Assembly (NCBI RefSeq): GCF_003269295.1 | Contig: NZ_QLTT01000013.1 | Coordinates: forward strand, 1 to 64,000 | Reading direction: 5' to 3' | DNA: 64,000 nucleotides | Origin: Lentzea atacamensis | Lineage (GTDB): Bacteria > Actinomycetota > Actinomycetes > Mycobacteriales > Pseudonocardiaceae | Shown: one piece after another, positions 18,062 to 27,947 of the stretch | Position numbering within the stretch: the first letter of the stretch is position 1 | How the letters are laid out: the number at the start of each line of letters is the position of its first letter | Translations under genes and position numbers: made by a program | The notes under the pieces: generated by a model | What the model was told of the DNA's origin: nothing | What the model saw: the letters and a program-made list of their open reading frames with translations, nothing else | Databases searched by the model: none

Positions 18062-19167
18062 GACTACCTCGCAGTGGTGACGTTTCGGATTGGGTGGTCA
18101 TGCCCCGGCCGGAGCTGGTGCGGCCCCTGGTGCGCATCCGGTGGTGTGTCGGGCCGCACGACTATGGACGCTTCCTTCGGCGCATGAAGTCAAGCGGTAC
18201 ATCGAAAAACCCCTTGTCTCCTGTGGACATACGCCGCTGTGACGACCAGCGATATCTGTCACTTGCCAGGGGTACTTGTCACCAGGGCGTTTCGCTGCGG
18301 TCGATGGCGGCGAGCTCGTCGGGCGAGGTTGTCGAGACGCTGCTGAACGGCGGTGTAGTGGTGACTGTGGTGCCCAAAGGGACATGCTGGACGGCACGTT
18401 GATTCGGAGGTGGCGCACCAGGTTGCGGGCTGGAATGCAGATCCATCGCCGCGAGACCTTTGCCCGGTCTGCGAGCACCGCTCCGCGCCCTGCTTGCCAG
18501 CGTTGGCCAGTTCGGTGAGCCCCCGTTGGGACGCGTTGCAGTGTCTTATGGTGGCGCTGGCGAACGTGCTCGGCGAGGAACTGCGGGTGGTCAGCACGCA
18601 TGAGATCCGTCTTCCCGGTGCAAGCGCAGGACTCTTCCACCGCCGCAGCGGTCGTCTGATGTGGTCAGTCCACCGATGATGGCGAGCAGATCCTTCTCGA
18701 CGGTGCAGTTCATCTCGACCAGGCGATGACGTCCGTTGTGGCCAACTTCTGCTGCAGCAAGAAGGCGGCGGGATTACTCCATTCGGACTCTATGGTGTGT
18801 GGTCAGTGTTAATTAGCGTTCCTTCGGGTACGCCGGGTAACTCTGCGATCACCGGGTGGTGATCATCGCTCGGCGGTGGGCTTGAGGGGGGTCATGCTGA
18901 TGTCGCGCGCCAAGCAGCCGCTTCGCAGGTCGATGTTCACGTCGTTCTCGCCCGACTTGCCAACAGTGCGTTGTGCTGGCCTTCGCTGGTTATCCGTGAC
19001 CTGCTGACAATCGAGGTTTCGTTGTTGGTGGGGGTTCACAGCGCAGTTGTTCCCCCGTACCGGCGCGCACCGCGGCACAGTGCGCTCTCAGGTTGACGCG
19101 GAGTTGTGCTGGTGACAGTTGCCGTGCCGATGGATTCCTGTTGTTCCTCGTTTCCCTGGGAGTGCGG
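18062..19167. other. 1.1-kb stretch without a credible gene
   Basis: Several 80-180-codon frames overlap on both strands, none with a recognisable domain. A minus-strand piece near 18300 (HYTAVQQRLDNLARRARR) and another ending at 18863 (KSGENDVNIDLRSGCLARDI) look like decayed coding sequence. There is a small hairpin at 18847-18864 (GATCACC/GGTGATC). The AT-richer patch at 18790-18840 may carry the RHS-gene promoter. Confidence 0.3.
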
Positions 19168-22100
19168 ATGAGTCTGCTTGGTGTCAGACGGACAAAGCGG
19201 CCATACAGACCTGGAGGTAGATCGCCGGTTGCCGCCATGCTCGTGGCGGCATTGGTCGCCTCCGTAGTACCGGCGGTACCGGCGGTCGCGGTCGCGACTT
19301 CACCTGCGGCGTATCACGATCCGCGTGAGTTGTCGTCGTGGCCGAATCCGAAGCAGGAGGGCCGCAAGCACGACTTGCCGAAGGCGGCGGGTGATTTCCG
19401 GCCGTTGATGGGCGCGGATGCCGGCAAGGCCGCATCGAAGTTCGATGCGAAGTCCTCGAAGGAGGTCGGCCGGGCGGAGAAGTCTGTCGATTACGTCAAC
19501 TCGGACGGCACCAGGACGACGGTGTTGTCGAAGGTGCCGGTCAGTGTCCGTGATGACAAGGGCGCCTGGCGACCGGTCGATACCCGGCTGACCGAGGATC
19601 GCGGTTCCAAGCGCGCGAAGACCGGTCTGCACCAGTTGAAGCCGGAGTTCGCCGCGTCCGCTGAGGACCGTAGTCTGGTCACCCTGGGGCCGGTGAGCCT
19701 GGGTGAGTCGGGTCAGCGGATCTCGGTCGCGCTCGAGGGCGCGCGCCGGGTTGGCCGTCAGATCAAGGACTCGAAGGCGACCTACGTCAACGTGCTGCCG
19801 GACACCGATCTGGAGTACGAGGTCGAGCCGGGCAGTGTCAAGGAATCCATCATCCTCAAGAAGCCCACGCAGACGAGCAGCTGGGTGTTCCGGATGGACA
19901 CCGGGTCGCTGACTCCGTCGCTCAAGGACGACAGTGTGCTGATCTCCGACGCCAAGGGCAAGGTCGTGGCGTCGTTGCCGCCGATCGTGACCTGGGACTC
20001 CTCGGGCAGTGCCAAGGACAACAAGGCTCCCGCGCAGACCGGTGGCACCTACGGGCTCAAGCAGGACGGCAAGACCTGGCTGCTGACTGTCTCGGTCGAC
20101 CCCACGTGGCTGAACGACAAGGCGCGGGTGTTCCCGGTGATCGTGGACCCGACCTACACCTACGGGTTCAACAACGACGACGAGTCGAGGGCCTACAAGT
20201 CCGACGGCTACCAGTGCACCAACTGCGGTATCGCGGTCGGCAACTCGAAGTCCGGGCCCGGCGGCGGTGACTCGATCTGGCGCACGGCGTTCCGGCACGA
20301 CTTCACGCCGTTGTTCGGCAAGAACATCATCGGCGCCCGCTACGACTTCTGGCGCAACGCCCAGACCGGGTCGAACTTGTCGTGGCAGTCGAACCTGCAC
20401 CACGCGACCTCCTTGGACATCAACGGGATCGGCCAGCACCTGGCGTCGGGGCCGATCGGTGACCGGGGCTCGATCCAGTCCAAGACGCTGACCGACTTCA
20501 TCGCGGGCAAGGTCAACGCGCGGGACAACAGCACCTGGTTCATGCTCACCGGTTCGGAGGGCAGCGACTGGTCGTACAAGAACATGCAGGTCAACCTCAT
20601 CGTCGACCACGGCACCGCGCCGCCCGCGACGTCACTGGTGAGCCCGGCCGACGGCAGTGTGCTGACGAGCCTGACGCCGACGTTGTCGGTGAGTCCGGTG
20701 AGCAACCCGTCCGGGGACGGCACGCTCTACTGCTTCAAAGTCGCCACCGGCGCGGACGGCCAGTCCGGCATCGTCGTCGACTCCGGCTGCATCACCGGCA
20801 ACACCTGGACAGTGCCGCAAGGTGTGCTCACCGACGGCACGAACTACACCTGGACAGTGCTGACCGCGCTCGCCGGTGGGGTGACCACGACGCATCCGGG
20901 ATGGACAGGGCACTTCAAGGTCGACCAGCGCATCGGTGACACCGGCCCTGCACCGAAGGACACGGTGGGTCCGGTGACGGTGAACCTGGCCAACGGCAAC
21001 GTCCACCTTGAGGACGCCGGGCCGACGTTCAACACGGTAGCCGGTTCGTCCGGGCTGACGTTCAGCTACAACTCCCAGGCTAGCGAACCCTTTGGGTTGC
21101 GCGCCTCGTACTTCAACGACTCCACCCGCTCCGGGACGCCTGATGCGAACCCGGTGCTGGTGCGCAACGAGCCTCAGGTCAACTCCGACTGGGGCACCGA
21201 GTCGGTGTTCGCGCCGGCGTTGGCGCAGGATTGGTTCGTGGGCCGCTGGGAGGGTTTCTTCCAGGTCCCGGTGACCGGCACGTACCACTTCGGTGGTGTG
21301 CACGCGAACGGCGCGAAGATCTGGGTCAACAACACGTTGGTGTACAACAACAAGAACGCCTCGGACGTCAACTTCGCACTGACGAGCCAGAACGGCCCCG
21401 TGACCGAGATCGCGCTGACGGCAGGCCAGCGAGTACCGATCAAGGCCGAGCTGTACCACTCCAGTGGTCCTGGCCGGATGAAGCTGTTCGTGCAGACCAA
21501 CGAGGCCTCGAACAAGGCGGTGCCGCCGCAGATCATCCCGGCGTCGTGGCTGTACACCCAGGACCTGCCCGCATTGCCGTTCGGCTGGCAGCTGGGCGCC
21601 AACCTGACCGGTGACGGCTCCACCTACACCAAGGCCCAGGTACAGGACCAGACGATCGTCCTCACCGACGGAACCGGCACCAAGCACACCTGGACCAAGA
21701 CCACGACCGGCACCTACACCCCGCCCGCGGGTCAGGACGGTGTCCTCGGCCTGGACACCGGCGGCAAGATCACGCTGCACGAGGGCGGCAACGTCTACAA
21801 CTTCAACGCCGACGGCACTCTCGCCTCGGAGTCGTCTGTTCTGGACAGTCGCAAGCCCGCGGCGAACGCGATGAGCTGGAACGGCACCCCGTCCCGCCTG
21901 TCGCAGATCACCGACCCGGTCTCGCAGCGCTCGCACAAGTTGTTCTACAACCGGCCAGGGGACGACTGCTACGCCGGCCGCACACCCCCGCCAGAGGGGG
22001 ACACGCTGCCGCCGTCGCAGATGCTGTGCCGCATCCAGTACTGGGACGGCTCGCAAACCTACCTGTGGTACCGGGGTGGCATGTTCTCGCGCATTGAGAA

Positions 22101-25100
22101 CCCCGGTAACGACTTCACCGACTACGGCTTCAACGCCGACGGCACGATCGTCGCGACCCGCGACTCCAAGGCGGTGGACTGGGCTGCACAGGACCCGGCC
22201 ACCCGCAACATCATCGAGACGTACACGGTCGTCAACTACGGCACGGTCGGCACCCGCAAGGGCGCCACCAGCGTGCAGACCCCGGTGCCCAACGGACAGG
22301 CCGGGCAGCCCGGTGGTGGGCGTCCCGCGCACGCCTACCGCTACGACCCTGCCAATCGGCAGACCTTCATGGATATCTCGTGGCACTACCCGGCGTCCGG
22401 CTACGCGATGAAGGTGACCTATGACGACGCCGACCGTCAGCTGACCTCGACCGATGCGACGGGCAAGACGACGTCGACGACGTGGAACAGTAAGGACAAA
22501 CAGCTCACGTCGACTGATGCCGCAGGGCGGATGTCCTCGACGGTCTATGACCACAACGACCGGCCCATCGACCAGTGGGGGCCGGCACCGGCGAGCTGTT
22601 TCACCGGGCAGCACCCCACCGCGGCCTGCGCGGCGACGATGCCGCACACCCGCACCAACTACGACGAAGGCATGCAGGGCCTGGCCGTTTCGTGGTGGAA
22701 CAACACCAGCATGACCGGCACCGTGAAGACGTACGTGACGGGCGGCCTGGGCGCTGGCGGTGCGGTCGACGCGCACTTCGACGGCACCACAGCACCAGCC
22801 GCCGGTCTGGGTGGCGCGGGATACTCAGCGCGCCTCACCGGCGAAATCACCTTCCCGGACGCGGGTCAGTACACCCTGAAGGTCGTGGGCGACGACGGGG
22901 TGCGGCTGTGGATCGACGACAGGCTTGTCGCCGACGGTTGGCGCGACCAGGGGCCAACCCCTTACACCGCCAGCTACACGCCGCCGGCCGCGGGCGCGAT
23001 CAAGCGCATCCGCATCGACTACAACAACACCGGCGGCCCTGGCGATCTGCACCTGCACTGGACTCGACCCGGTGGTGCCGAACAGATCGTGCCCGGCACC
23101 TACCTGCGGCCCAGCTATGGCTTGGTGACCTCTACTGCGAAGGGCGAGTCCGCCGGCGTACCGGACAAGGTCAGCTCGACCAGCTACACCGACAACGGAC
23201 TTGACGCCGCGTACGGCCTACCGACAAGCACGCTGAACGCGGGCATCACGGTGCGGAACAGCCACGAGCCGGTCGGCAGCGGATATCTGCGCAGGACAGG
23301 CAAAACCATGCCAACCGGTGCGCAGAGCACGGATGTCCACTACGGCGACACCGAGACGCGGGACAACCCGTGCACCACAGAGGTCGAGTCGATCAACCAG
23401 GGAGGCTTGGTCAAGCTCACCCGCCTGCCCGCCCCGGCATCCGGCACCGCCCGGGAGGACGAGCAGATCTACGACGCCTCTGGCCGGATTGTCGCCAAAG
23501 GCACCAGCGGAGCCTGGACCTGTACTACCTACGACGGCCGGGACCGGGTGACCTCGGTGAAGTACCCGGCCACCTCCTCGGCACCCGAACGCACCATCAC
23601 CACCAACTACGCCGTGAACGGCGATCCGTTGATCACCTCGGTGTCGGACTCCAACGGAACCATCACCACCAAGACGGACCTGCTGGGCAAGGTCATCGAG
23701 TACACCGACACCCAAGGTGTACGAACGCAGACCACCTACAACCTGGCAGGCCGCATCACCTCGGAGACGGTGACCCCGCCCAACGCGGCCGACGCGGCGC
23801 AGACCACCACCTACACCTACGACGATGCTGGTCGTGTGCTGACGGTGTCCCTCGGTGCAACGGTGCTCGCGTCAGCCGCCTACGACGCGGCGGGCGAGGT
23901 GGCCTCGGTCAGCTACACCGGTGGCAGTGCCCTGGCGTCCGTCGGCAAGGACTCTGCGGGCCGGACCGTGTCGCACGCGTGGCGAACCAGCGACAACGTC
24001 CAGGTCGACTCGACCGTGGTCCGCACCCGTGCGGGCACGATCATCGACGAGACACTGGGCGGAGCCGACGCGCGGCCAGGTGGCTCGAACTACGTCTACG
24101 ACGCGGCCGGCCGGTTGACCGAAGCGTGGGTGCCGGGTCACCACTACACCTACGACTTCACCTCCAACGCGCCAACAGGCTGCCCGACCGGCACTCAGGG
24201 GAACGCGGGCCTGAACACCAACAGGGTCCGGCTGCTGGATGAGACCTCGTCCGGCGTAGCGGAGACCGGCTACTGCTACGACGCGGCGGATCGGCTGCTG
24301 ACCACCATCGGCGCCAACGGGGTGAGCGACGTCCGCTACGACAGCAGCGGCAGCACCACCCAGTACACGCAGGGTGCGACCACGACGTACCTGTCCTGGG
24401 ATGGCGCGGACCGCAACATCGCGGTACGAGTCACCGGCGCCGATCCGGCGAACGTCTCCTACGTCCGCGACGCGACCGACCGCGTCGTGCGCAGAACGGC
24501 CACCCTGGGCGACACCAGCACCGACGTGCGCTACGGCCACACCGGCGACGGGGACACGGCCGATCTCGCCCTCGGCCCGGACAACAGGATGCTGTCGCGC
24601 AGCATCAGCCTTCCCGGTGGCGTGCTGTACACCTGGAAGCCGGACACGTTCACGTTCGATCACCCGACAGTGCGTGGTGACCTGGCGCTGACGACCGGCG
24701 CGGACGGCAAGCAGGTCGGCGGGTTGCGCACGTTCACGCCATTCGGTGAGCCACTGCGTACCGACGGCACCATCGACCCGGACAACGTCCCGGACAACAT
24801 GCCTGGCCAGATGGACCACGGCTGGCTCGGACAGCACCAGCGCCCCTACGAGCACGCCGGAGCGCTGTCGATCGTGCAGATGGGAGCCCGGCCCTACAGC
24901 CCGCTGCTCGGCCGTTTCCTGTCCGTCGACCCGGTCGAGGGCGGCAGCGCCAACGACTACGACTACGTCAACGCCGACCCGATCAACATCATGGACCTGG
25001 ACGGCAAGGTCGTCTGGTTCGTGGTGGTCATCGGCGTGCGAATCGGTGTGCAGGTCGCGGCTCGGCAGGCGGCGAAGAAGGCGGCGCAGGCAGCTGCCCG

Positions 25101-25398
25101 CCAGTTTGTTCAGCGTGCGGCAAACAACCGAGCGTTCGTTCCCCACGTCGGCACACGCGCCCCCAAGGGCGCTGTGCGGGAGAAGTGGCTCAAGGACAAC
25201 AACTGGCGTTGCGCCACCTGCGGTGTCAAGATGAGGCCTGGCCAGAAGAGCGTCAAGGGTCAAAAGCATTATCACAACGAAGCCACGGCGGGGCATGTCT
25301 TTCCGAAGGCGCGTGGAGGCCCCCACGTCTACTTCCCGCAATGTCGGGGGTGTAATATGCAGTGGGGTGACCGTTATCGCGGGATAGTCGCGTTTTAG
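19168..25398 (+). CDS. RHS-repeat polymorphic toxin with PA14 domains and HNH nuclease tip
   Basis: The protein is 2076 aa, starting at an ATG after GGGAG, and is secreted (signal segment SPVAAMLVAALVASVVPAVP). In order: a DNRLRE-like beta domain at about 360-480, a first PA14 domain at about 640-790 (WVGRWEGFFQV-type core), RHS/YD repeats from about 1075, a second PA14 domain at about 1170-1310 (YTLKVVGDDGVRLWIDDRLV), and the RHS core boundary LLGRFLSVDPVEGG near 1915. The last 90 residues are a distinct HNH nuclease: CATCGVKM, then NEATAGHVFPKARGG, then FPQCRGCNMQWGD. It probably delivers a DNase to competing cells. The base composition at the 3' end is less GC-rich than the rest, as expected of a swapped tip. 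Confidence 0.85.
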   Translation: MSLLGVRRTKRPYRPGGRSPVAAMLVAALVASVVPAVPAVAVATSPAAYHDPRELSSWPNPKQEGRKHDLPKAAGDFRPLMGADAGKAASKFDAKSSKEVGRAEKSVDYVNSDGTRTTVLSKVPVSVRDDKGAWRPVDTRLTEDRGSKRAKTGLHQLKPEFAASAEDRSLVTLGPVSLGESGQRISVALEGARRVGRQIKDSKATYVNVLPDTDLEYEVEPGSVKESIILKKPTQTSSWVFRMDTGSLTPSLKDDSVLISDAKGKVVASLPPIVTWDSSGSAKDNKAPAQTGGTYGLKQDGKTWLLTVSVDPTWLNDKARVFPVIVDPTYTYGFNNDDESRAYKSDGYQCTNCGIAVGNSKSGPGGGDSIWRTAFRHDFTPLFGKNIIGARYDFWRNAQTGSNLSWQSNLHHATSLDINGIGQHLASGPIGDRGSIQSKTLTDFIAGKVNARDNSTWFMLTGSEGSDWSYKNMQVNLIVDHGTAPPATSLVSPADGSVLTSLTPTLSVSPVSNPSGDGTLYCFKVATGADGQSGIVVDSGCITGNTWTVPQGVLTDGTNYTWTVLTALAGGVTTTHPGWTGHFKVDQRIGDTGPAPKDTVGPVTVNLANGNVHLEDAGPTFNTVAGSSGLTFSYNSQASEPFGLRASYFNDSTRSGTPDANPVLVRNEPQVNSDWGTESVFAPALAQDWFVGRWEGFFQVPVTGTYHFGGVHANGAKIWVNNTLVYNNKNASDVNFALTSQNGPVTEIALTAGQRVPIKAELYHSSGPGRMKLFVQTNEASNKAVPPQIIPASWLYTQDLPALPFGWQLGANLTGDGSTYTKAQVQDQTIVLTDGTGTKHTWTKTTTGTYTPPAGQDGVLGLDTGGKITLHEGGNVYNFNADGTLASESSVLDSRKPAANAMSWNGTPSRLSQITDPVSQRSHKLFYNRPGDDCYAGRTPPPEGDTLPPSQMLCRIQYWDGSQTYLWYRGGMFSRIENPGNDFTDYGFNADGTIVATRDSKAVDWAAQDPATRNIIETYTVVNYGTVGTRKGATSVQTPVPNGQAGQPGGGRPAHAYRYDPANRQTFMDISWHYPASGYAMKVTYDDADRQLTSTDATGKTTSTTWNSKDKQLTSTDAAGRMSSTVYDHNDRPIDQWGPAPASCFTGQHPTAACAATMPHTRTNYDEGMQGLAVSWWNNTSMTGTVKTYVTGGLGAGGAVDAHFDGTTAPAAGLGGAGYSARLTGEITFPDAGQYTLKVVGDDGVRLWIDDRLVADGWRDQGPTPYTASYTPPAAGAIKRIRIDYNNTGGPGDLHLHWTRPGGAEQIVPGTYLRPSYGLVTSTAKGESAGVPDKVSSTSYTDNGLDAAYGLPTSTLNAGITVRNSHEPVGSGYLRRTGKTMPTGAQSTDVHYGDTETRDNPCTTEVESINQGGLVKLTRLPAPASGTAREDEQIYDASGRIVAKGTSGAWTCTTYDGRDRVTSVKYPATSSAPERTITTNYAVNGDPLITSVSDSNGTITTKTDLLGKVIEYTDTQGVRTQTTYNLAGRITSETVTPPNAADAAQTTTYTYDDAGRVLTVSLGATVLASAAYDAAGEVASVSYTGGSALASVGKDSAGRTVSHAWRTSDNVQVDSTVVRTRAGTIIDETLGGADARPGGSNYVYDAAGRLTEAWVPGHHYTYDFTSNAPTGCPTGTQGNAGLNTNRVRLLDETSSGVAETGYCYDAADRLLTTIGANGVSDVRYDSSGSTTQYTQGATTTYLSWDGADRNIAVRVTGADPANVSYVRDATDRVVRRTATLGDTSTDVRYGHTGDGDTADLALGPDNRMLSRSISLPGGVLYTWKPDTFTFDHPTVRGDLALTTGADGKQVGGLRTFTPFGEPLRTDGTIDPDNVPDNMPGQMDHGWLGQHQRPYEHAGALSIVQMGARPYSPLLGRFLSVDPVEGGSANDYDYVNADPINIMDLDGKVVWFVVVIGVRIGVQVAARQAAKKAAQAAARQFVQRAANNRAFVPHVGTRAPKGAVREKWLKDNNWRCATCGVKMRPGQKSVKGQKHYHNEATAGHVFPKARGGPHVYFPQCRGCNMQWGDRYRGIVAF

Positions 25399-25431
25399 GT
25401 CACCAGCTCGACGACCTGGAAGAGGCATAGC

Positions 25432-25797
25432 ATGGCGGACGACGCGAAGCCCGAGAAGACTCAGAAGCCCAAGCGGCTCAAGTGGTTCTTCAAACAGCCG
25501 CGGCGTACCTCCTGCTATGCCTCTTTCTCGGTTGCCATGGGCGAAGCCGAGGTGCGTGCCGTAGTGCGTCATTTTGACGGTGACTGGCACTTCCTCTCGG
25601 AAGCTTCCGTAAACGGGACAGGCGACAGCCTCGCCATGGCCGAGCTCGGTTTTATCGCCGACACCCACCCTGAAGTGGTTCCGCTATACGGAATGGAGCC
25701 GGGATGGGTGGCGACCTGGGATGCATCGACCAACTTTTGGGAAATTGTTGAAATGGATGAATCCTGGACAAAAATTGCCGAGCGTCCCAGGGATTAG
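25432..25797 (+). CDS. Probable immunity protein for the HNH toxin
   Basis: This 121-aa gene lies 33 bases after the toxin stop, with GGAAGAGG before the ATG. The product is small and acidic at its C-terminus, with a DUF2185-like layout (DGDWHFLS near residue 47, PLYGMEPGWVATWD near residue 85, then W and an acidic end). Codon use is less GC-rich than in neighbouring genes, matching the toxin tip. Position, size and composition are those of an immunity gene. The exact family is my inference. Confidence 0.65.
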   Translation: MADDAKPEKTQKPKRLKWFFKQPRRTSCYASFSVAMGEAEVRAVVRHFDGDWHFLSEASVNGTGDSLAMAELGFIADTHPEVVPLYGMEPGWVATWDASTNFWEIVEMDESWTKIAERPRD

Positions 25798-26000
25798 CGA
25801 CGCAACAGCTGGCTCGCCAGATGGCTCCAAGGTGGTAAGCCGATTCGGAATTCCGGGCGACAGTCCAAGGGGCCGATCAACTCTTGCCTGTTCGCCTGTG
25901 AATGAGGGCGGTGGCACTCTCGTCAGCCGCACTGCCGCCGACAGTCGACCCACAGGGCACCACTTGCAGCCGGCCAGACGCCGGGTCCCGGAATCCCTGA

Positions 26001-27947
26001 TCATCGCACTGTTCTTTCCCTCCCCGGCCACGACGGCACCCCGACATCGATGGCGGCGGAGAGCGTGTCGGCGAAGGCGTCGAGGCGTTGCCGGAGAGCG
26101 GTGTAGTGGCCTGCGGGCTGGTCTGCGCTGATGAATGGCCATCTCGTGTGGACGTGCCGGATGAGTGGTCCGCCTGGTCGAGGCTGGTCGAGGTTGGGGC
26201 GGATGGCGGGGGCGAGGAGGTGTTCGCCGTGGGTGATGCGGACCCAGACCCAGACGGATGCGAGGAGGCGTTTGCTGTCGCCCCAGTCGATGTAGGGGCG
26301 GGTCGGGCCGGAGTGGGGTTGTTCGGGCAGGCCGGCGATCAGGGTTTCCCATTCGTCGGGCGAGAGCGACCAGGTTTTGAGCGCGTCGCGTCGTTTGCCG
26401 TAGTCGGTCCGGGTGACTGTGGTGTCGAGGCGCTGGGCGATGTTGTGGATGGCGCGGCCGAAGGCGTCGGAGGCGTGGTCTCGGAGCTTCTGTTTGACGA
26501 CGGCGAGTGCGTTTTCGCTGGCGTAGTAGGGAATCCCGAGTAGTTCTGCGGCCTCGGTGGCGTGGCCGCCGACGCAGATTTGCGCGAGGCGGGCGGCAGC
26601 GGCGCGGCGCAGTAGTTGGGGTTTGACGTCGGTGATGTGTGCGAGGTGTTCGGCGTGCCATCCCGGCAGTAGGTGTTGTGGGATGTGCTGGACGCCGAAC
26701 TGGACCGGTTGCGGGCGTGGGGATCGTGGTCGGCAGCGGACTCCGAGTTCTTTCATCACGTTGCGGGCTCTGATCTCGAGGCCGAGTGCGGTGCGCAAGC
26801 CGGGCGAGCAGTGTCCGTCGCCGGCGAGGAACTGCCGGGTCCAGTGCGAGGTGTTGGCAGGCGCGGGGATCACGAGCGTGCGCAGCAGTGTGCGGACCTC
26901 ATCGACGGAGGTGGTGCTGGTGATCTGGTGGGCCAGGGCGAGCAGATGCGCGCCGGCAGCGGAGTCCAGGGGTGGCTTGTCGTAGAAGGCGATTTCCCGG
27001 ACGGTCCGGCCGGATCGGCGGATGGTGTCGATCTGCTCGCGGGTGTTGCGGACGTGTTCGTCGATCGCCTGTGCGGCGGATGCGGCGGGTGTGAGGAGGT
27101 CGCGGGCCGCCGGCCAGGATGACGCGATGAGGCAGCAGATCAGGCGTAGGTCGACGAAGTAGCGTGCTGGGTCGGTGGGCTGTCCGACGCTGGTGATCGT
27201 CTCCGCTGTGCCCGCGAGGAGCAGGCTGAGCAGGCGCGATTGAAAACGGAGGAGCTCGCTGTCGTCGGGGAGAGCTGGTCGGTGGTGTGATGGATCGTCG
27301 AGTCGGGTTCGGCAGACGCGCCCGCGGGTGTGGTCGTTGTGCGTGGTCGCGATGACGTTGCGGCAGTGGACAGGATGCAGATCGGCGTTGGTGGGTTGCG
27401 TCAGCAGTTGGACCTGGCCGGTGGCGCGGTGGTGGGCGGGCTGGTCGCATCCTGGGCAGAAGTGCTGGAGCTGCCGCCGGTGCAGCGGGCAGGCGAACAC
27501 GACGGGTAGCCGCCAGATGAGTTGCCAGGCTCCGCCGTGCTGGTCTTGGATCGGGCTGCCGTCTCCGGCCAGGCAGTCTGGGCAGTAGCGGCTGGAGCGG
27601 GAGAACACCCAGTTCTCCTTGACGAGAATTCCGTGGTTTTGGCGCTGGCGGCCGGAGAACGCGGGATTCACCGGCGGGTAGCGGTCGGCGAAGCTGATCA
27701 GGGTCAGCGCGGTGGCTTCCTCGGCGGACAGGTGTGTGGCGCGAGCGAACGCCTCGGCGTGCTCGGGTGAGAGGGAGTGCAGTCGGCCGGCGGGAATCGT
27801 GGGCAGAAGCGGATTGGTCAGTCCGGTGAGAGTGGCGACCCTGGCAGGTGAGAGATCGAGCCTGTGAGCCAGCCGCAGGAGATAGCCGGGCAGGGACTCG
27901 CCGGGCAGAGGGCTGAGGCTGCGGGGAAGCGGCCGGATTCCGGTCAT
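26001..27947 (-). CDS. tniQ: TniQ-family transposition protein (second of two)
   Basis: The protein is 648 aa. The ATG at 27947 overlaps the stop of the preceding tniQ (ATGA), so the frame before it is not needed. The N-terminus is typical TniQ: LPRSLSPLPGESLPGYLLRL followed by ATLTGL. A zinc-finger region follows, with CPDCLAGDG, VFACPLHRRQLQHFCPGCDQ and further cysteines. The C-terminal half is long and helical (LPEQPHSGPTRPYIDWGDSK). TniQ/TnsD proteins choose target sites for Tn5053/Tn7-like transposons. Two similar but clearly different TniQ genes in tandem suggest two targeting modes or a heteromeric complex. Confidence 0.8.
   Translation of the reverse strand: MTGIRPLPRSLSPLPGESLPGYLLRLAHRLDLSPARVATLTGLTNPLLPTIPAGRLHSLSPEHAEAFARATHLSAEEATALTLISFADRYPPVNPAFSGRQRQNHGILVKENWVFSRSSRYCPDCLAGDGSPIQDQHGGAWQLIWRLPVVFACPLHRRQLQHFCPGCDQPAHHRATGQVQLLTQPTNADLHPVHCRNVIATTHNDHTRGRVCRTRLDDPSHHRPALPDDSELLRFQSRLLSLLLAGTAETITSVGQPTDPARYFVDLRLICCLIASSWPAARDLLTPAASAAQAIDEHVRNTREQIDTIRRSGRTVREIAFYDKPPLDSAAGAHLLALAHQITSTTSVDEVRTLLRTLVIPAPANTSHWTRQFLAGDGHCSPGLRTALGLEIRARNVMKELGVRCRPRSPRPQPVQFGVQHIPQHLLPGWHAEHLAHITDVKPQLLRRAAAARLAQICVGGHATEAAELLGIPYYASENALAVVKQKLRDHASDAFGRAIHNIAQRLDTTVTRTDYGKRRDALKTWSLSPDEWETLIAGLPEQPHSGPTRPYIDWGDSKRLLASVWVWVRITHGEHLLAPAIRPNLDQPRPGGPLIRHVHTRWPFISADQPAGHYTALRQRLDAFADTLSAAIDVGVPSWPGRERTVR

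Noticed and set aside
20632..22776. A 714-codon minus-strand open frame, and others opposite the RHS gene
   Set aside because: They are antisense shadows of a well-supported 2076-aa protein, with Arg/Val-rich composition and no domain.
25850..25950. Transposon end repeats beyond tniQ (CGACAGTC occurs twice)
   Set aside because: The two short matches lack the length and TGT...ACA ends of Tn5053-like termini, and no matching end is seen on the other side.
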